Origin: Rachicladosporium sp. CCFEE 5018 | Lineage: Eukaryota; Ascomycota; Dothideomycetes; Cladosporiales; Cladosporiaceae | Reading direction: 5' to 3' | DNA length: 64,000 nt | Assembly: GCA_002077045.2 (NCBI GenBank) | Contig: KZ111160.1 | Span: forward strand, 213,907 to 277,906 | Part shown: positions 41,385 through 51,554 of the stretch, one piece after another | Numbering within the stretch: the first letter of the stretch is position 1 | Layout of the letters: every line of letters begins with the position of its first letter | The notes under the pieces: model-generated | The model's database searches: none | What the model was told of the DNA's origin: nothing | What the model saw: the letters and a program-made list of their open reading frames with translations, nothing else | Made by a program: the position numbers and the translations under genes

Positions 41385-44300
41385 ATGCCGCCTCTTAATC
41401 CGTTCCTCCGCGCCTTCTTCCGAAGCCCGTACCCATCGCAGTGCCAGCCCGCCAGCCATCATGTTCTCCTCGTCCCGACCACGGAAGTACTGTTCTCGGC
41501 AAAGGACCGCGAGACGAACGTGTCCTACGCCGAGCTCGCAAGTAGCGAAGAATTCATCGCCAGCCATGTCCTCCGAGTGCCGGGCGGCGCACCACCACAG
41601 ACGCCTGCAGCAGGAGGGAATGTACGCGAGACGAAGGGTAAGCCGAAGCCATACTCCACTATCAATGGCAGGACGGTAGTGGTCAAGGACACCTTCGTGT
41701 ACAGCAATAAGGGATTCAAGACTTTGAATCAGGCGCAGCTACTGAGCGATGCGATATACTACCCGGATTCGCACGACGGGCAGCAGTGGTTGGTGTACTA
41801 CATTTCGCGGCCATTGATCGGATCGTTTCAATCAACCCCTCTGCTCCCGGCTATCATCAGCGATGAGCCGAGCAAGGAGCGGAAGCGCACGCTGGCAGAA
41901 GCATCCGGAAGTGAGATTGCACAGGCCGAGCATCGGCCCATGGCTCTTAAGAAGCGTGTGGTTAAGAACTTCGGAGACTTGCTCATGCAATTTCCCATGA
42001 TCTCGCGGCAGATGCAGGGAGGATTGGAAAAGGTCATCCGGGACTTGATCGCTGCGAATGACCAGCCCATAGGGAAGCGCGACTCGCGGCGCTCGTCTAC
42101 AAGCTCACATCGATCGACACCCTCGCTTAGCGACTCCGTAAGCTCGTTGAAGAGCTCGCTGTCAGGTGCTTCGACAGTACATCCCACTGCGCTTGAGCTA
42201 GAGCCGGAGGAAGAGTCAATCCGGAGTTCGCTTGAGACAGCCATCACATCTGCGATCGACTTGTTCCAGGGCGTAGATAAGACGCAGCTGTCTCTGTTAG
42301 GTGCTAACACTGAGCTCACGGGTCCTGTCGTTGAGCGTATGATCGAACGCTATGTCACTGAGCAAGTGCATGACCAGACATTGTTTCCTCGAGTGTGTGC
42401 AGTGCGCCGGCCGGATGATGCGGAGCTTGACAGCAAGATACGCAAAATGGCCGATGTCGATATCGCGCAACTGGGTATTCCAATCGAAGGCGGGATGCAG
42501 GGTAAGCGAGATCTGAGTCGCAGGCTTGACAAGGGCATCGAAGCTTTCGAAAAGATGGGCGTTGCGAGCAGTCCACAGGAGATGCTTGAGATTCTTCTGA
42601 ATACGCAGAAGGCTATCACTTCGAGTGCTGATGAGGCAGGTAGAAGCAACGGAGTTGAGAAGCTACCGTCGAATCTGACGATCAATGCCGATGTATTGGT
42701 TTCCATGCTGCTGATCGTAGTGATCCGGAGTTCTGTGCGACACCTACACTCTCGACTATTGTACATGCGATACTTCATCTTCATCGATGAGGTGGAGACG
42801 GGCGAGCAGGGCTATGCGTTGGCAACCCTCGAAGCCGTCCTCGCGCATCTGTCTGGAGGCTCGAAAGCGTTGCGTAGGGCCAGCCAGCGCAACAGAGCGT
42901 TGTGGCAAGCTGCAAAGTCGGGAGATGTGCAAGCTCTGGAAGCCATACTGCAGCCTGATGGCCTGATCGGCGAGACAGTGTCAGAATCACCAATACCTCT
43001 GGAGGACTCGTCGGACGGCGACATATCAGTCGACCTGGACATCGGCGATGAAAACGAGATACCGCTGATCAGCTCTACCACTCTAGACGGTGGCTTCGGA
43101 TCACTACAGCACGTATTCCCTTTCCAGAAGCCGCCAACGCCACCGCCAGACGTGGGCGACGCTGATCCTGTCAAGAAGAAGAAACGCGTTTCCATGGCGC
43201 CTCGTAGTCAATCGCAATCATCGGCCTATTCATCCAGATCGCACTCACGCACCAAGAGCGTAGACTCTATAAGTGACGGTAGCGTGCACAACGACCTTTC
43301 TGCGGAGAAGCTAGCGCAGACGCAGGACGGCGATGGGAGCTCTGTGCTCATGATGACGGTCGATGCTCGGCAAGCGAAAGCTCTGCATTTCTTGCTTAGC
43401 ATACCTGCGCAATTCCGAGCCGAGTTCGTGCTTGACGATGTCAATAACGAAGGTACAACACTGCTGAGCGCTGCAGTCCAGTCCGGCGACGGCCCCGTCA
43501 TTGACGAGCTCTTGTCGTATCTCGAGCTCAATGCTTCGTCTACGCAAATCGAGCACTACTTCCTTTTACAAGACAGCAAAGGTCGTTGCGTCGCACACTA
43601 CCTCTTCAATCAGCCACATCTCATACAGCGCTTCGGTAAGAAGCTACCTTGGCGGCTCAAAGATCGCAATGGACAGACGCCTCTGTTCGCGTTGTGTAGA
43701 TCTTACGATCACGAAGAGTATCACTCAATGATTGTGACTGCTTTGACTCTAGCGACCGAGGCGCAAGGAGATGGCCGCAGGCTGCAGCTCGACGATCACG
43801 TTGACGCGAAAGGCAATACGCTGCTGCACGTTGTGAATGACATGGACATTACCGTTAGGCTGCTGCGACATTGCGACTCTGATGTGAACGCTGCAAACGA
43901 CAAGCGCTTCACGCCCTTGATGGTTGGGAGCAAGTACGGACGTCTCGATCTTGTGCGGGCTCTCTTCGGCGACCCTCGCACTGATCTGACGCTCCGCGAG
44001 TTGCGCGGACTAAGCGCTGTCGAGCTAGCGAAGGACGATGAAGTGCGCAATAAGATCGACGACCTTGTGTTGCTCTCTTCGCCAATGGGCAGTGACGGTA
44101 GAATTACCAGGATAGTGCGGTCCTTCTTCGTTGAAGACGCAACAGTGCGACTAGTGCTCAAGTCCGGTGCAAGAAACAATGCGAACGGCCTGGTCACAGT
44201 CACGACATGCCGTCGCTCGCCTGCCGACTTCGAGAACCTGTCAAAGTGGCTCGCCATTGAGCACCCTGCATCTTGGCTTCCTGTACCCGCGAATCTCCCT

Positions 44301-45209
44301 TCATCTTTCCTGATACCTTCAAGACCCTCCCGCGCGCTATTGCGAGACACACAAATGCGCCTCGACGCTTTCTTCCACATCCTGCTCACGCATCAGACAT
44401 TCGCGACGCACGAATTAGTGTGGGAGTTCTTCCTCATGCCAGAGATGTCTGACGAAGCATCGCTAGATCGCAGTCAACGCAAGGCCGCAGCGCGCGTCGA
44501 GAGCGTGAAAGAGGATTACGAGCCTTTGACAGAGACGATCGAAATCGAGAACTTCGTTGCTTACGCACGAGAACAAGTTCGCAATGTCACTGGCTCTACC
44601 CGCCGTGTCATTCGCGCCACGAACCAGCACCGCATGCGACAAGTCGACCTCTTCGAGTCCGCCAGTCTCGCAAACACAGCGCTCAACACCCTCACATTCC
44701 TCCCTCCGTCCCACCTCAGTGCTTTAGACCGCTACACCCGCACCTTCTCACTCACCGACGCAGATCCCATGGCCTCCCTCTACTACACCCTCCACTCAAC
44801 CTACACCTCACTCTCCGCGCTTCAGACAGCACTAAATCGCCCCGCCTACCTCATCGGCAGCATGACCTCTGCACAACGCACAATCTCCCGCGCCCAGAAC
44901 AGCCTTTCGCGATCTGCGCGCTGGACGCCGAATATTGGGTTGTTTGAAGATAGCAAGCAGGTTACTACGCTTGATGCGTGGGCTAAGGCTGAGAAGGCAC
45001 GGCAGGAGTATGAGGCGCTGGGGTGCGAGTTGAGGTACACGCAGGAGGTTGTTGCAGGGGAGTTGGCGGGGTGGCAGGAGGAACATGTGAGGAGTGGGAG
45101 GGAGATGCTGAAGAAGCTGGCGCGAGATATGATAGTCAAGGAGAGGGAAAGACTGGAGGGGATAAGGCGCGCGCTTGAGGGGGCTAGGAAGGTCAGCGAG
45201 ATTTGGTGA
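41385..45209 (+). CDS. VPS9-ankyrin-PX-BAR protein, VARP/Vrl1-like Rab5-family GEF
   Basis: Single exon of 3.8 kb, 1274 residues. The domain order read from sequence is: an N-terminal beta-rich part (LNPFLRAFF, VVVKDTFVYSNKGFKTLNQAQLL); helical bundle and VPS9 core about 340-490 (ADVLVSMLLIVVIRSSVRHLHSRLLYMRYF split over two helices); ankyrin-type repeats about 500-880 (TLLSAAVQSGD, GQTPLFALC, GNTLLHVVND, FTPLMVGSKYGRLDLVRAL); a PX-like module about 905-1030 (DFENLSKWLAIEHPASWLP, then LRDTQMRLDAFFHILLTH); and a C-terminal BAR-like coiled region to 1274 (LDAWAKAEKARQEYEALG). That order matches fungal Vrl1, the VPS9-containing SNX-BAR subunit of the VINE endosomal coat and relative of animal VARP. 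The VPS9 domain should activate Rab5-type GTPases. The region 145-300 is Ser-rich and disordered. Confidence 0.8.
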   Translation: MPPLNPFLRAFFRSPYPSQCQPASHHVLLVPTTEVLFSAKDRETNVSYAELASSEEFIASHVLRVPGGAPPQTPAAGGNVRETKGKPKPYSTINGRTVVVKDTFVYSNKGFKTLNQAQLLSDAIYYPDSHDGQQWLVYYISRPLIGSFQSTPLLPAIISDEPSKERKRTLAEASGSEIAQAEHRPMALKKRVVKNFGDLLMQFPMISRQMQGGLEKVIRDLIAANDQPIGKRDSRRSSTSSHRSTPSLSDSVSSLKSSLSGASTVHPTALELEPEEESIRSSLETAITSAIDLFQGVDKTQLSLLGANTELTGPVVERMIERYVTEQVHDQTLFPRVCAVRRPDDAELDSKIRKMADVDIAQLGIPIEGGMQGKRDLSRRLDKGIEAFEKMGVASSPQEMLEILLNTQKAITSSADEAGRSNGVEKLPSNLTINADVLVSMLLIVVIRSSVRHLHSRLLYMRYFIFIDEVETGEQGYALATLEAVLAHLSGGSKALRRASQRNRALWQAAKSGDVQALEAILQPDGLIGETVSESPIPLEDSSDGDISVDLDIGDENEIPLISSTTLDGGFGSLQHVFPFQKPPTPPPDVGDADPVKKKKRVSMAPRSQSQSSAYSSRSHSRTKSVDSISDGSVHNDLSAEKLAQTQDGDGSSVLMMTVDARQAKALHFLLSIPAQFRAEFVLDDVNNEGTTLLSAAVQSGDGPVIDELLSYLELNASSTQIEHYFLLQDSKGRCVAHYLFNQPHLIQRFGKKLPWRLKDRNGQTPLFALCRSYDHEEYHSMIVTALTLATEAQGDGRRLQLDDHVDAKGNTLLHVVNDMDITVRLLRHCDSDVNAANDKRFTPLMVGSKYGRLDLVRALFGDPRTDLTLRELRGLSAVELAKDDEVRNKIDDLVLLSSPMGSDGRITRIVRSFFVEDATVRLVLKSGARNNANGLVTVTTCRRSPADFENLSKWLAIEHPASWLPVPANLPSSFLIPSRPSRALLRDTQMRLDAFFHILLTHQTFATHELVWEFFLMPEMSDEASLDRSQRKAAARVESVKEDYEPLTETIEIENFVAYAREQVRNVTGSTRRVIRATNQHRMRQVDLFESASLANTALNTLTFLPPSHLSALDRYTRTFSLTDADPMASLYYTLHSTYTSLSALQTALNRPAYLIGSMTSAQRTISRAQNSLSRSARWTPNIGLFEDSKQVTTLDAWAKAEKARQEYEALGCELRYTQEVVAGELAGWQEEHVRSGREMLKKLARDMIVKERERLEGIRRALEGARKVSEIW

Positions 45210-46086
45210 AAGGAGCAGACGATCAATTGCCTTCGCGCGTCCGATTCGGCTGATCGACGGTCTGAACGATCTTGTCCTGCATTTTGCGGGACAACGAGCT
45301 TCGCTTTCGCCTACTTGGACTCCTACAACCCCCAAGATCGCATCGAAGGTAGGGCAGGTTGACACCTGCAACTGAAACGGTGCTCGTCGTGTTGCCACCC
45401 TGGTCTACTGCCGGATCCTGTGCCACAGTACCGCTTTGGAAAGGCGCGCAAGCGGAACGACGGCCACACTCACGCGACAGTCGTGCGCTAGATATCAGTG
45501 TGTGACTACCAGCGCAAGCGGTTATCACCCTTCGTCGACGATTTCGACGACACCTTGGTGCCTGGCATGACTCCTCCGACTTCGATCTCCTGACCTCGGG
45601 CTGAGCGCTCGAAACACAAAGGAGATGAGCAAGCCAAGCATAGCTCGATCCTTCTCCTGGAGCTTGCTACGCTTGGCTGTACGACTAAAGCCTTCGACGT
45701 CGTTGTGGTACATGGCTATACAATCAGGAGACCAACAAGACCGGTGACGTTGGTGTTATTGGTGATCTCTCAGGGCCCAATTGAACATCGTCAAGGTGAT
45801 CAAATGGCATGCGCAGCCTCACCGAGTGCGACCCATGTTGAGGTGACGAGCAATGAGTCAACAGAAGGATCGTCGTCGGTGGTGCTTGAAGGAGAGAATG
45901 GTCCATGATGTTCAGGGCCTCGAGGAACTGGTGGACGAAGACGAGGAAGGCAGACGTAGGGTATAAGAACGGCGAGAATGCCGTCCAAGATGAAGCCAGC
46001 CAGCTCATATTAGCAGCCGCCCACATCACGTTCCACGCAAAGTCACATCAAGAACCCAACCCATACTGCTACTCTACTCAGCCAAC
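45210..46086. other. 877-bp spacer, VPS9-domain gene / PLA2-like gene
   Basis: Short frames on both strands only. A CT/CA-rich leader (accc..actctactcagcc) just before 46087 looks like the 5' UTR of the secreted protein gene. Confidence 0.45.
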
Positions 46087-46413
46087 ATGCTTTCCATCAA
46101 GACCCTGACCCTCCTCGCCACCACCCTTCTCTCCCTCACCTCCGGCGCCGCCCTCCCTGATGCCGCGGCCAACCCCATCGATCCCGACGTCGCCGCAGCC
46201 GCAGCCTCCGCCTGCACGACCGCCAAGTTCAACGAACTCATGTTCACCGACTCCCTCAAGACCTTCCAGTCTGCTCGCGCCGCTAAGAACCCATCCGAGT
46301 GCGACTGGTCCTCCGACGAGTGCTCCAACTCCCCGGACAATCCGGATGGCTTCCTTTCGAAGCCGTCCTGCGAGAGGGACGATTTCGGGTATCAGAACAC
46401 TGAGAGGAACTGA
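46087..46413 (+). CDS. Secreted fungal phospholipase-A2-like protein, truncated, catalytic His absent
   Basis: Single exon, 108 residues. The signal peptide MLSIKTLTLLATTLLSLTSG is followed by a short propeptide and a core that matches the fungal/bacterial (group XIV) secreted PLA2 fold: CTTAKFNELMFTDSL, then SECDWSSDECSNSPDNPDGF and PSCERDDFGYQN, with four cysteines at the positions used for two disulfides. In active members a His-Asp pair lies in the last motif. Here the His position is Asp98 (GAC at 46378-46380), and the protein stops ten residues later instead of continuing through the family's last helix. Activity is therefore unlikely, and a binding or effector-type role, or early decay, is possible. 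Codon use is strongly C-ending, suggesting high expression. I found no downstream splice that extends the frame. Confidence 0.75.
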   Translation: MLSIKTLTLLATTLLSLTSGAALPDAAANPIDPDVAAAAASACTTAKFNELMFTDSLKTFQSARAAKNPSECDWSSDECSNSPDNPDGFLSKPSCERDDFGYQNTERN

Positions 46414-47602
46414 GTATGGCCAACGACTAGTTGATTCAATTACTCCGACATGAAGTGAGCTATGAGTACTTCATCAGACGCGGGAGCGATAGCACACGGG
46501 TATGAAGTCTGGCCGAGCACTTGTACCGGCAGCATCTGGGCAGTCATATGATCATCGGCAGTCTTTCGATATCGTACGACAGTATCACGCTCTGATCCCG
46601 ATGCTCCATCCTGCATCTCATAAACATGAAAACAGCATCACGTGTCGTGTCTGGTGGCACGTGCTCGGAGCTGCCCTGCGCACTTCAAGGCCTCGCAACC
46701 TTCCACTCTCATCTCCCTTAGCGAGCATATTATGCGCATGTCCTACAGACTACAAATGCCTTCACTGTGAGTTCGGTCGCACAGCAGCACCACAGACTGA
46801 ACTCAGATTGTCCACTGTACCCAGCGGAGGTGCTACTCCACTGCGCGGTGCCTTCTTTCGTTCCGCGCGTGCCAGAGACATTAACGATGATTCGCAGTAG
46901 AGATCGTCACGCGGTGCTCGAGTAGCAGATATATTTCCGATCGTGAAAACTCTCGGGAGGCAGATGTCCTCTCAGCTGGCGGGGCTCCCCGCTCGAGAAG
47001 ACTTGAAAGCCCCAGTCCCGGTAGCGCGAAAGGTTAATCCAGTGGAGAACACCGACGTAACGCGGCGTAGATGTAGAGAGCATCTTGACTGGGCGGCAGC
47101 GTCAGGACCGTGACATGATTCGTAGAGGTGTAGTTGTGGGGCTCGTCCGCTTGAGTGTTCAATCGAATTGGCGAGGGCCTTTGATCGCCCCCTGAGGTCT
47201 GCCTCCTCTACCATTTCTCGTCGTGGATGTTCTTCATTGCCCATTGACTCGAGTATGATCAATCTAGTCTGAGCACTGCAAGCATGTTATCAGCTTTTAA
47301 CGCACTGCAACATCGTGGCAAGGGTTCGTACGCAAATTCCTTGTTGTGCGCCATATTGCGTGGCAGATTGTCGACGTAGGTGGCGGAGTGTGGTGCGTGT
47401 GATGAGTAGTGCGTGGCACCTTGGAGTGACAGCGTATCTTCTTTCGCTGCAATGCTGGATAACAGCGAACGTGCGTCGGTGGGGTGTCGTCTTTCACGTG
47501 CTTGAACGATGCTCCCGAGTGAAGTCAATCGTATCTCATAGATGATGTGAGTTTCGTAGACAGCTTAGCGTTGGCGATCTGCCCGTTGCTTCTACACTGA
47601 CT
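46414..47602. other. 1.2-kb convergent spacer, PLA2-like / uL10m
   Basis: No gene supported; a 132-codon frame at 46502-46900 lacks any family-like segment. Two CACGTG boxes (near 46640 and 46660) fall in it but are far from any start codon. Confidence 0.4.
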
Positions 47603-48571
47603 TCACTGCTTCGCTGCCTCACTCTTATCCTTACCCTCATCTTGACTCTTCGCCTCCTCCTCCAACGCCATCCTCCTCCCCTCGACAGTCACATACAAAC
47701 TCCTCCCCGCAGCCTCAAGCGTACTCGTCAAGCTCCCACCCAAGCTCTGCAGCATAGCCACCAGCTGCCCTCTCAATCCCATCATACCACCCTCAATACT
47801 GCCCACCCACTTCGTCCCCTCAGCATCAAACACCTTGCCCTCCACCCTCGCGCCCAGAAACATCAATTTCTGCAGCCCGTTCTGCACACCAGCTTCATAG
47901 TACCCCGGGTTCGCCCTCCTCTTTGGCGCAGGAAACTGCTTGCTAGGCGCCAGTATGCTCAATGCAGCTTTGACGTGCGCTGGGCTCACATTGGGGAATG
48001 TGAGCACTGCTATGGGACCCGAAAGCAGTGGCTCAAGGCCATGTCGTAGCTTTGCGTTGCGTTTGGCGGCTTTATGTGCTTCTGCGGAGAGACCGTGTGC
48101 CGCTTCGCCGCCTAATGGGTCCCAGAATTCCACTACCTTGAGTGCTGAAGCGAAGATACCCGTTTGCACGATCTGAACCTTGCTACCCTCTCCCACGCCC
48201 TGCTCAACTCCAAGCTCGGTATCTGCTTTGGCGAAAGCTGTGGCTAGCTCACGGCGTATACCCATCCATTCTACCGATTTGAGATTGTTATGTTGGAAGA
48301 GGAGCATCAAGGGTGTGGATCGGAGGAGTGATTGGTATTGGCGGTGGAGTTGCGATTTGCGGTAATGGGGTGGTTTGTAGGCGGGTGGTTGTGTCTGGGG
48401 ATAGTGTTGGATTGGTGTATTTGAGGCGAGCATTTGAGGTATGGGTGCGGCGGGTGTGGTTGCTGACGCGAGAGAGGCGAGGCGACACTGCTGGCATGTC
48501 CATTGGGAAAGAGGGTTGGGTGACGTGGTGAAGCGGAGCTGGGAGGGGCGGAGACGAATACGGGGAGGCAT
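47603..48571 (-). CDS. MRPL11: Mitochondrial large-subunit ribosomal protein uL10m
   Basis: Single exon, 322 residues from the ATG at 48571. The N-terminus (MPPRIRLRPSQLRFTTSPNPLSQWTCQQCRLASLA) is an Arg/Ser-rich mitochondrial presequence with a CxxC pair common in fungal mitoribosomal proteins. The frame remains open for 51 more codons upstream, but that extension would bury the presequence. The body has the L10 pattern: KSQLHRQYQSLLRSTPLMLLFQHNNL, the basic helix EWMGIRRELATAF, the GPIAVLTFPN strand and the SPAHVKAALSIL helix. The C-terminus is acidic and lysine-rich (KSQDEGKDKSEAAKQ). It is the base of the mitoribosomal stalk. It shares a 210-bp divergent promoter with the ankyrin gene, which contains an eight-C run. 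Confidence 0.85.
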   Translation of the reverse strand: MPPRIRLRPSQLRFTTSPNPLSQWTCQQCRLASLASATTPAAPIPQMLASNTPIQHYPQTQPPAYKPPHYRKSQLHRQYQSLLRSTPLMLLFQHNNLKSVEWMGIRRELATAFAKADTELGVEQGVGEGSKVQIVQTGIFASALKVVEFWDPLGGEAAHGLSAEAHKAAKRNAKLRHGLEPLLSGPIAVLTFPNVSPAHVKAALSILAPSKQFPAPKRRANPGYYEAGVQNGLQKLMFLGARVEGKVFDAEGTKWVGSIEGGMMGLRGQLVAMLQSLGGSLTSTLEAAGRSLYVTVEGRRMALEEEAKSQDEGKDKSEAAKQ

Positions 48572-48781
48572 TGTGGCTGTAAAGGAGAGCAATGGGGAGA
48601 GTGGAGAAGTATATCCGCGCTGGATGTGTCGTCGACATGTCTTCGTCTGCTCAATAGCGTGTCGTCGAAGTTCACGTTGCGGAGGTCTCGGGGATGAAAT
48701 GGCAACACCCCCCCCACCAGTCAACTCATGTTTCCGTTCGATTTAGAGATCTTCTTTAAGCGATCAAGCCTATTAGATCAC
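48572..48781. promoter_or_regulatory. Bidirectional promoter, uL10m / ankyrin protein
   Basis: A 210-bp divergent gap with a run of C residues near 48708-48716. Its compactness is typical of divergent housekeeping pairs. Confidence 0.4.
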
Positions 48782-49426
48782 ATGATGCCTCCCCCAGCGA
48801 CTATCGACGCCCTTCTCAACCTCGCCGCCGACTCCCCCACTGCCGTAATCACACATCTCCGCTCCGACCCCACCTTGGCCGCCGCTCAAGATTCGCACGG
48901 CTACTCCCTTCTGCACGCAGCAGCCTCGTATGGACATCTAGATCTCGCTCGCGCTCTGGTGAAAGACTTTGCCGTCTCCCCCAATATCACAGACGAGGAC
49001 GGCGAGACTGCACTGTTCAATGCCGAGACTGTGGAAGTCGCTACTGTTCTGATAGAGCTGGGCGTAGATCTAAGTATACGTAATGAAGACGGTCAGACCG
49101 CGGCAGAGAAGCTCGCAGACGAAGACGAGTCACCAGTAGTGGCTACCTATTTGCGATCACTCGGGAGTGCAGGAGATGGTGCCCCGAACGGCAGCGCAGC
49201 CAGTATAGAAGCACCTGAGTCGTTTCCTCCGCTTCCAAACGGCGTACACGTCAACGTCGGCACCATGCAAGCAGACGAAGTTGGTGGCGAGCCCGATGCC
49301 GAGTTTCGACGGCGCATCGAGGATAAGGACGAGGAGACGACTCGGTTGACAGAGGTCGATCTACTTTGCACCGAATACGACCTGGCGGCAGCGATACAAG
49401 GAGTTCTACACGCGTGCTCACGATAA
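48782..49426 (+). CDS. Small ankyrin-repeat protein (yeast YCR051W-like)
   Basis: Single exon, 214 residues starting at the MMPPP Met pair (48782); 18 in-frame codons further upstream look non-coding. Two to three ankyrin repeats are visible (GYSLLHAAASYGHLDLARALVK, GETALFNAETVEVATVLIEL, NEDGQTAAEKLADED). They are followed by a linker and an EFRRRIED segment found in this conserved fungal family. The last about 35 residues (LTEVDLLCTEYDLAAAIQGVL) do not match what I expect for the family's tail, so a 3' intron may have been missed. Function unknown, probably a cytosolic or nuclear adaptor. Confidence 0.72.
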   Translation: MMPPPATIDALLNLAADSPTAVITHLRSDPTLAAAQDSHGYSLLHAAASYGHLDLARALVKDFAVSPNITDEDGETALFNAETVEVATVLIELGVDLSIRNEDGQTAAEKLADEDESPVVATYLRSLGSAGDGAPNGSAASIEAPESFPPLPNGVHVNVGTMQADEVGGEPDAEFRRRIEDKDEETTRLTEVDLLCTEYDLAAAIQGVLHACSR

Positions 49427-49810
49427 CGTGTGGCAATAAACACATTCGACATCGTCTTGCATGCGATCAAGTCGTGGTGTCGTTTATCATGCCCACTGCA
49501 TGCAGTCGCCTAAGTCATGCATGCATCATGCTGATCGACTACTGGGGCCGGGCATGTATCAGACCACACGCGCCGCAAGGCCTGAGTGGCTTCATGCAGA
49601 CATCGACGCCACAAGTCATAGTAACTCCATCAGCTGCACAGCCTTGTAAGTATGTAGGTGCATCCTGTTCTGCCCTGTCCTCCTTTTCCTGTTGCCATTG
49701 CACTCTAATATGTAAAGCGCTTCACCGGCCTTCGCAGAACCATCGTGAGGTCGCATTCTTATCAACCATCTGACCGAACCCAAGTATGTCCACCGCCCGA
49801 GAAGGCCAGG
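49427..49810. other. Spacer before membrane-anchored unknown
   Basis: 384 bp. An alternative ATG at 49786 opens a short frame (MSTAREGQDDTSPQQS) that stops at once; it could be an upstream ORF or the true N-terminus with an undetected intron. Confidence 0.4.
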
Positions 49811-51554
49811 ATGACACTTCACCACAGCAATCGGTACCACTGGACAACACCCTCTCCAGCTAGGCCGATTGGACGCAAGCGAGCTCAGAGTGACCCCTGC
49901 CATCTGAGCTCCGCGCGCAGAGATCCAGCGAGCGTTAGCGCGCTCACAGCATTCTCAACATCAGGCGGGTCTTCATCATCGCTGCGAGCCGCAAGCACAG
50001 TGAACGGCCAGAGCCTGGCAGGCCTAAACAGACCGCTCCCGCTCTCACTCGACCAGACGGTACACGACGACAGCCAGATTAGAGCAGTCACGAGAAGAGT
50101 GACTGATCTGACCCTACGCGATGGCGAGGACGAACAAGGCGCTGCGACCCTGAATGCTACAGTTGATCCGGGTAATGACGCCGAATCGGGTGTGCACCAT
50201 GATCGGGCACCATGGTCTCGGCGCATACAAGCAGCATTCCCACGAGAACAGGCTCCGAGTCCGATAGTACTGAGCCACGCACTAGGATTCTGGAAGTACA
50301 GAGTCGTGTCGAGCGCACTGCAAAGATCGCCCAGGTGGGTATTTTGGGGTGACAATGATCTACTCGCGCAAATAACAGAATCTATTCTGGGTCATGTTAA
50401 GAGTGTTCCGGAGCACCTGAGGGAGACGGTGACTTTACAGGACCTGATCGAAGCCATGCGCCGGCAAAATTTGTTGGGGCAGCAGTCGTACGCGGTAGGT
50501 CGCGCAATTACCATGTCGCCAAGCCGGATTCACGTAGATCTCACTGCTCGCATCTTGACAAAGCTCAATGTCTGGTTCAAACCGGAAGAGCACGATACGT
50601 CGACGGTGGCTGAGAACACGCGTATCAACCTCTTCGGTGGCACAGAGTCGCGACGAGCTCTTAGCGCGGGCTCTATGTACACAGCTGGCTCGAACAAAGC
50701 AGGCAGCTTTTCGACTGAGGACCTTGACATCGCTTCACTGCAAAGTCTTGGCGAACTCAACATTGTATGGACTTGCTATGCGAGCGAGCATTTGAGGTTG
50801 GAGAGCGACACCTCGGAACGAGATGATGCATCTGAGCAAGGCCCTGCCACTGACGAGCCCGAGAGGCCTGTGAGGAAGATCATGCAGTCGAACACTCTGA
50901 CGATGTATTGGTTCGATACGTTAGACTTTGCCTGGCTGGGACCGTAAGTGTAGCGAGGTGTACACGTAAAAGCTATTTGCCTGCTGACTTCGTATCAGCG
51001 CGCTTCTACACGGCTGGACGCAAGAAGAGGTTGAGCTGCTTGGCCTGGAAGTCATCCGCACCTGGTCATTCTTGTTCAGTCACAGGTCCAAGGAACAGAC
51101 GCGTAGAGCTCATAAAGCTTACAAGCGTCTCCCCATCCCTTCAGGCGTCGATGAGTACCTGGACGATGTCTCTGGCGTCAACCAAAGTCATTTATACTGT
51201 ATGGGAGACATTATGTCCAAAGGTCTTGACCAGTACCTTCCTGTCATGCGGCAGAAGCATCTGAGTCCCAACCTGCAATTCTACAACTCAAGAAAACACG
51301 ACTCGTACCGCTACAGTCTGTTCAAAGTCTATGGTGAGCGGATACGCGCTTTGAGGAAACATATGGACAGTAAGAAGCCCAGGACCTGGTGGGAGTTGTG
51401 GAACGATAATCGCGACTCTCAGGTATACTACACATTCTGGGGCGTGATCATTTTTGGTCTCTCGAGTGTTGTGCTGGCATTTCTGTCCTTACTCACTAGT
51501 CTGGTGCAGACGTGGGCTAGTGTGAAGGCTCTGAAACAGTCCTCGACCCATTGA
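49811..51554 (+). CDS. Conserved fungal protein with one C-terminal membrane span, unknown function
   Basis: Two exons (49811-50943 and 50999-51554; intron 55 nt, gtaagt/tatcag) give 562 residues. The first 150 residues are disordered and Ser/Thr-rich. The folded part starts with ALGFWKYRVVSSALQ and contains WVFWGDNDLLAQITES, then a stretch ending MYWFDTLDFAWLGP, joined by the intron to ALLHGWTQEEVELLGLEVIRTW. The C-terminus reads KPRTWWELWNDNRDSQVYYTFWGVIIFGL and a single hydrophobic span (about 522-545), the ending common to a widespread set of fungal proteins of unknown role. Tail-anchored topology with a large cytosolic part is inferred. The start is uncertain: the overlapping ATG at 49786 lies in another frame. 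Confidence 0.72.
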
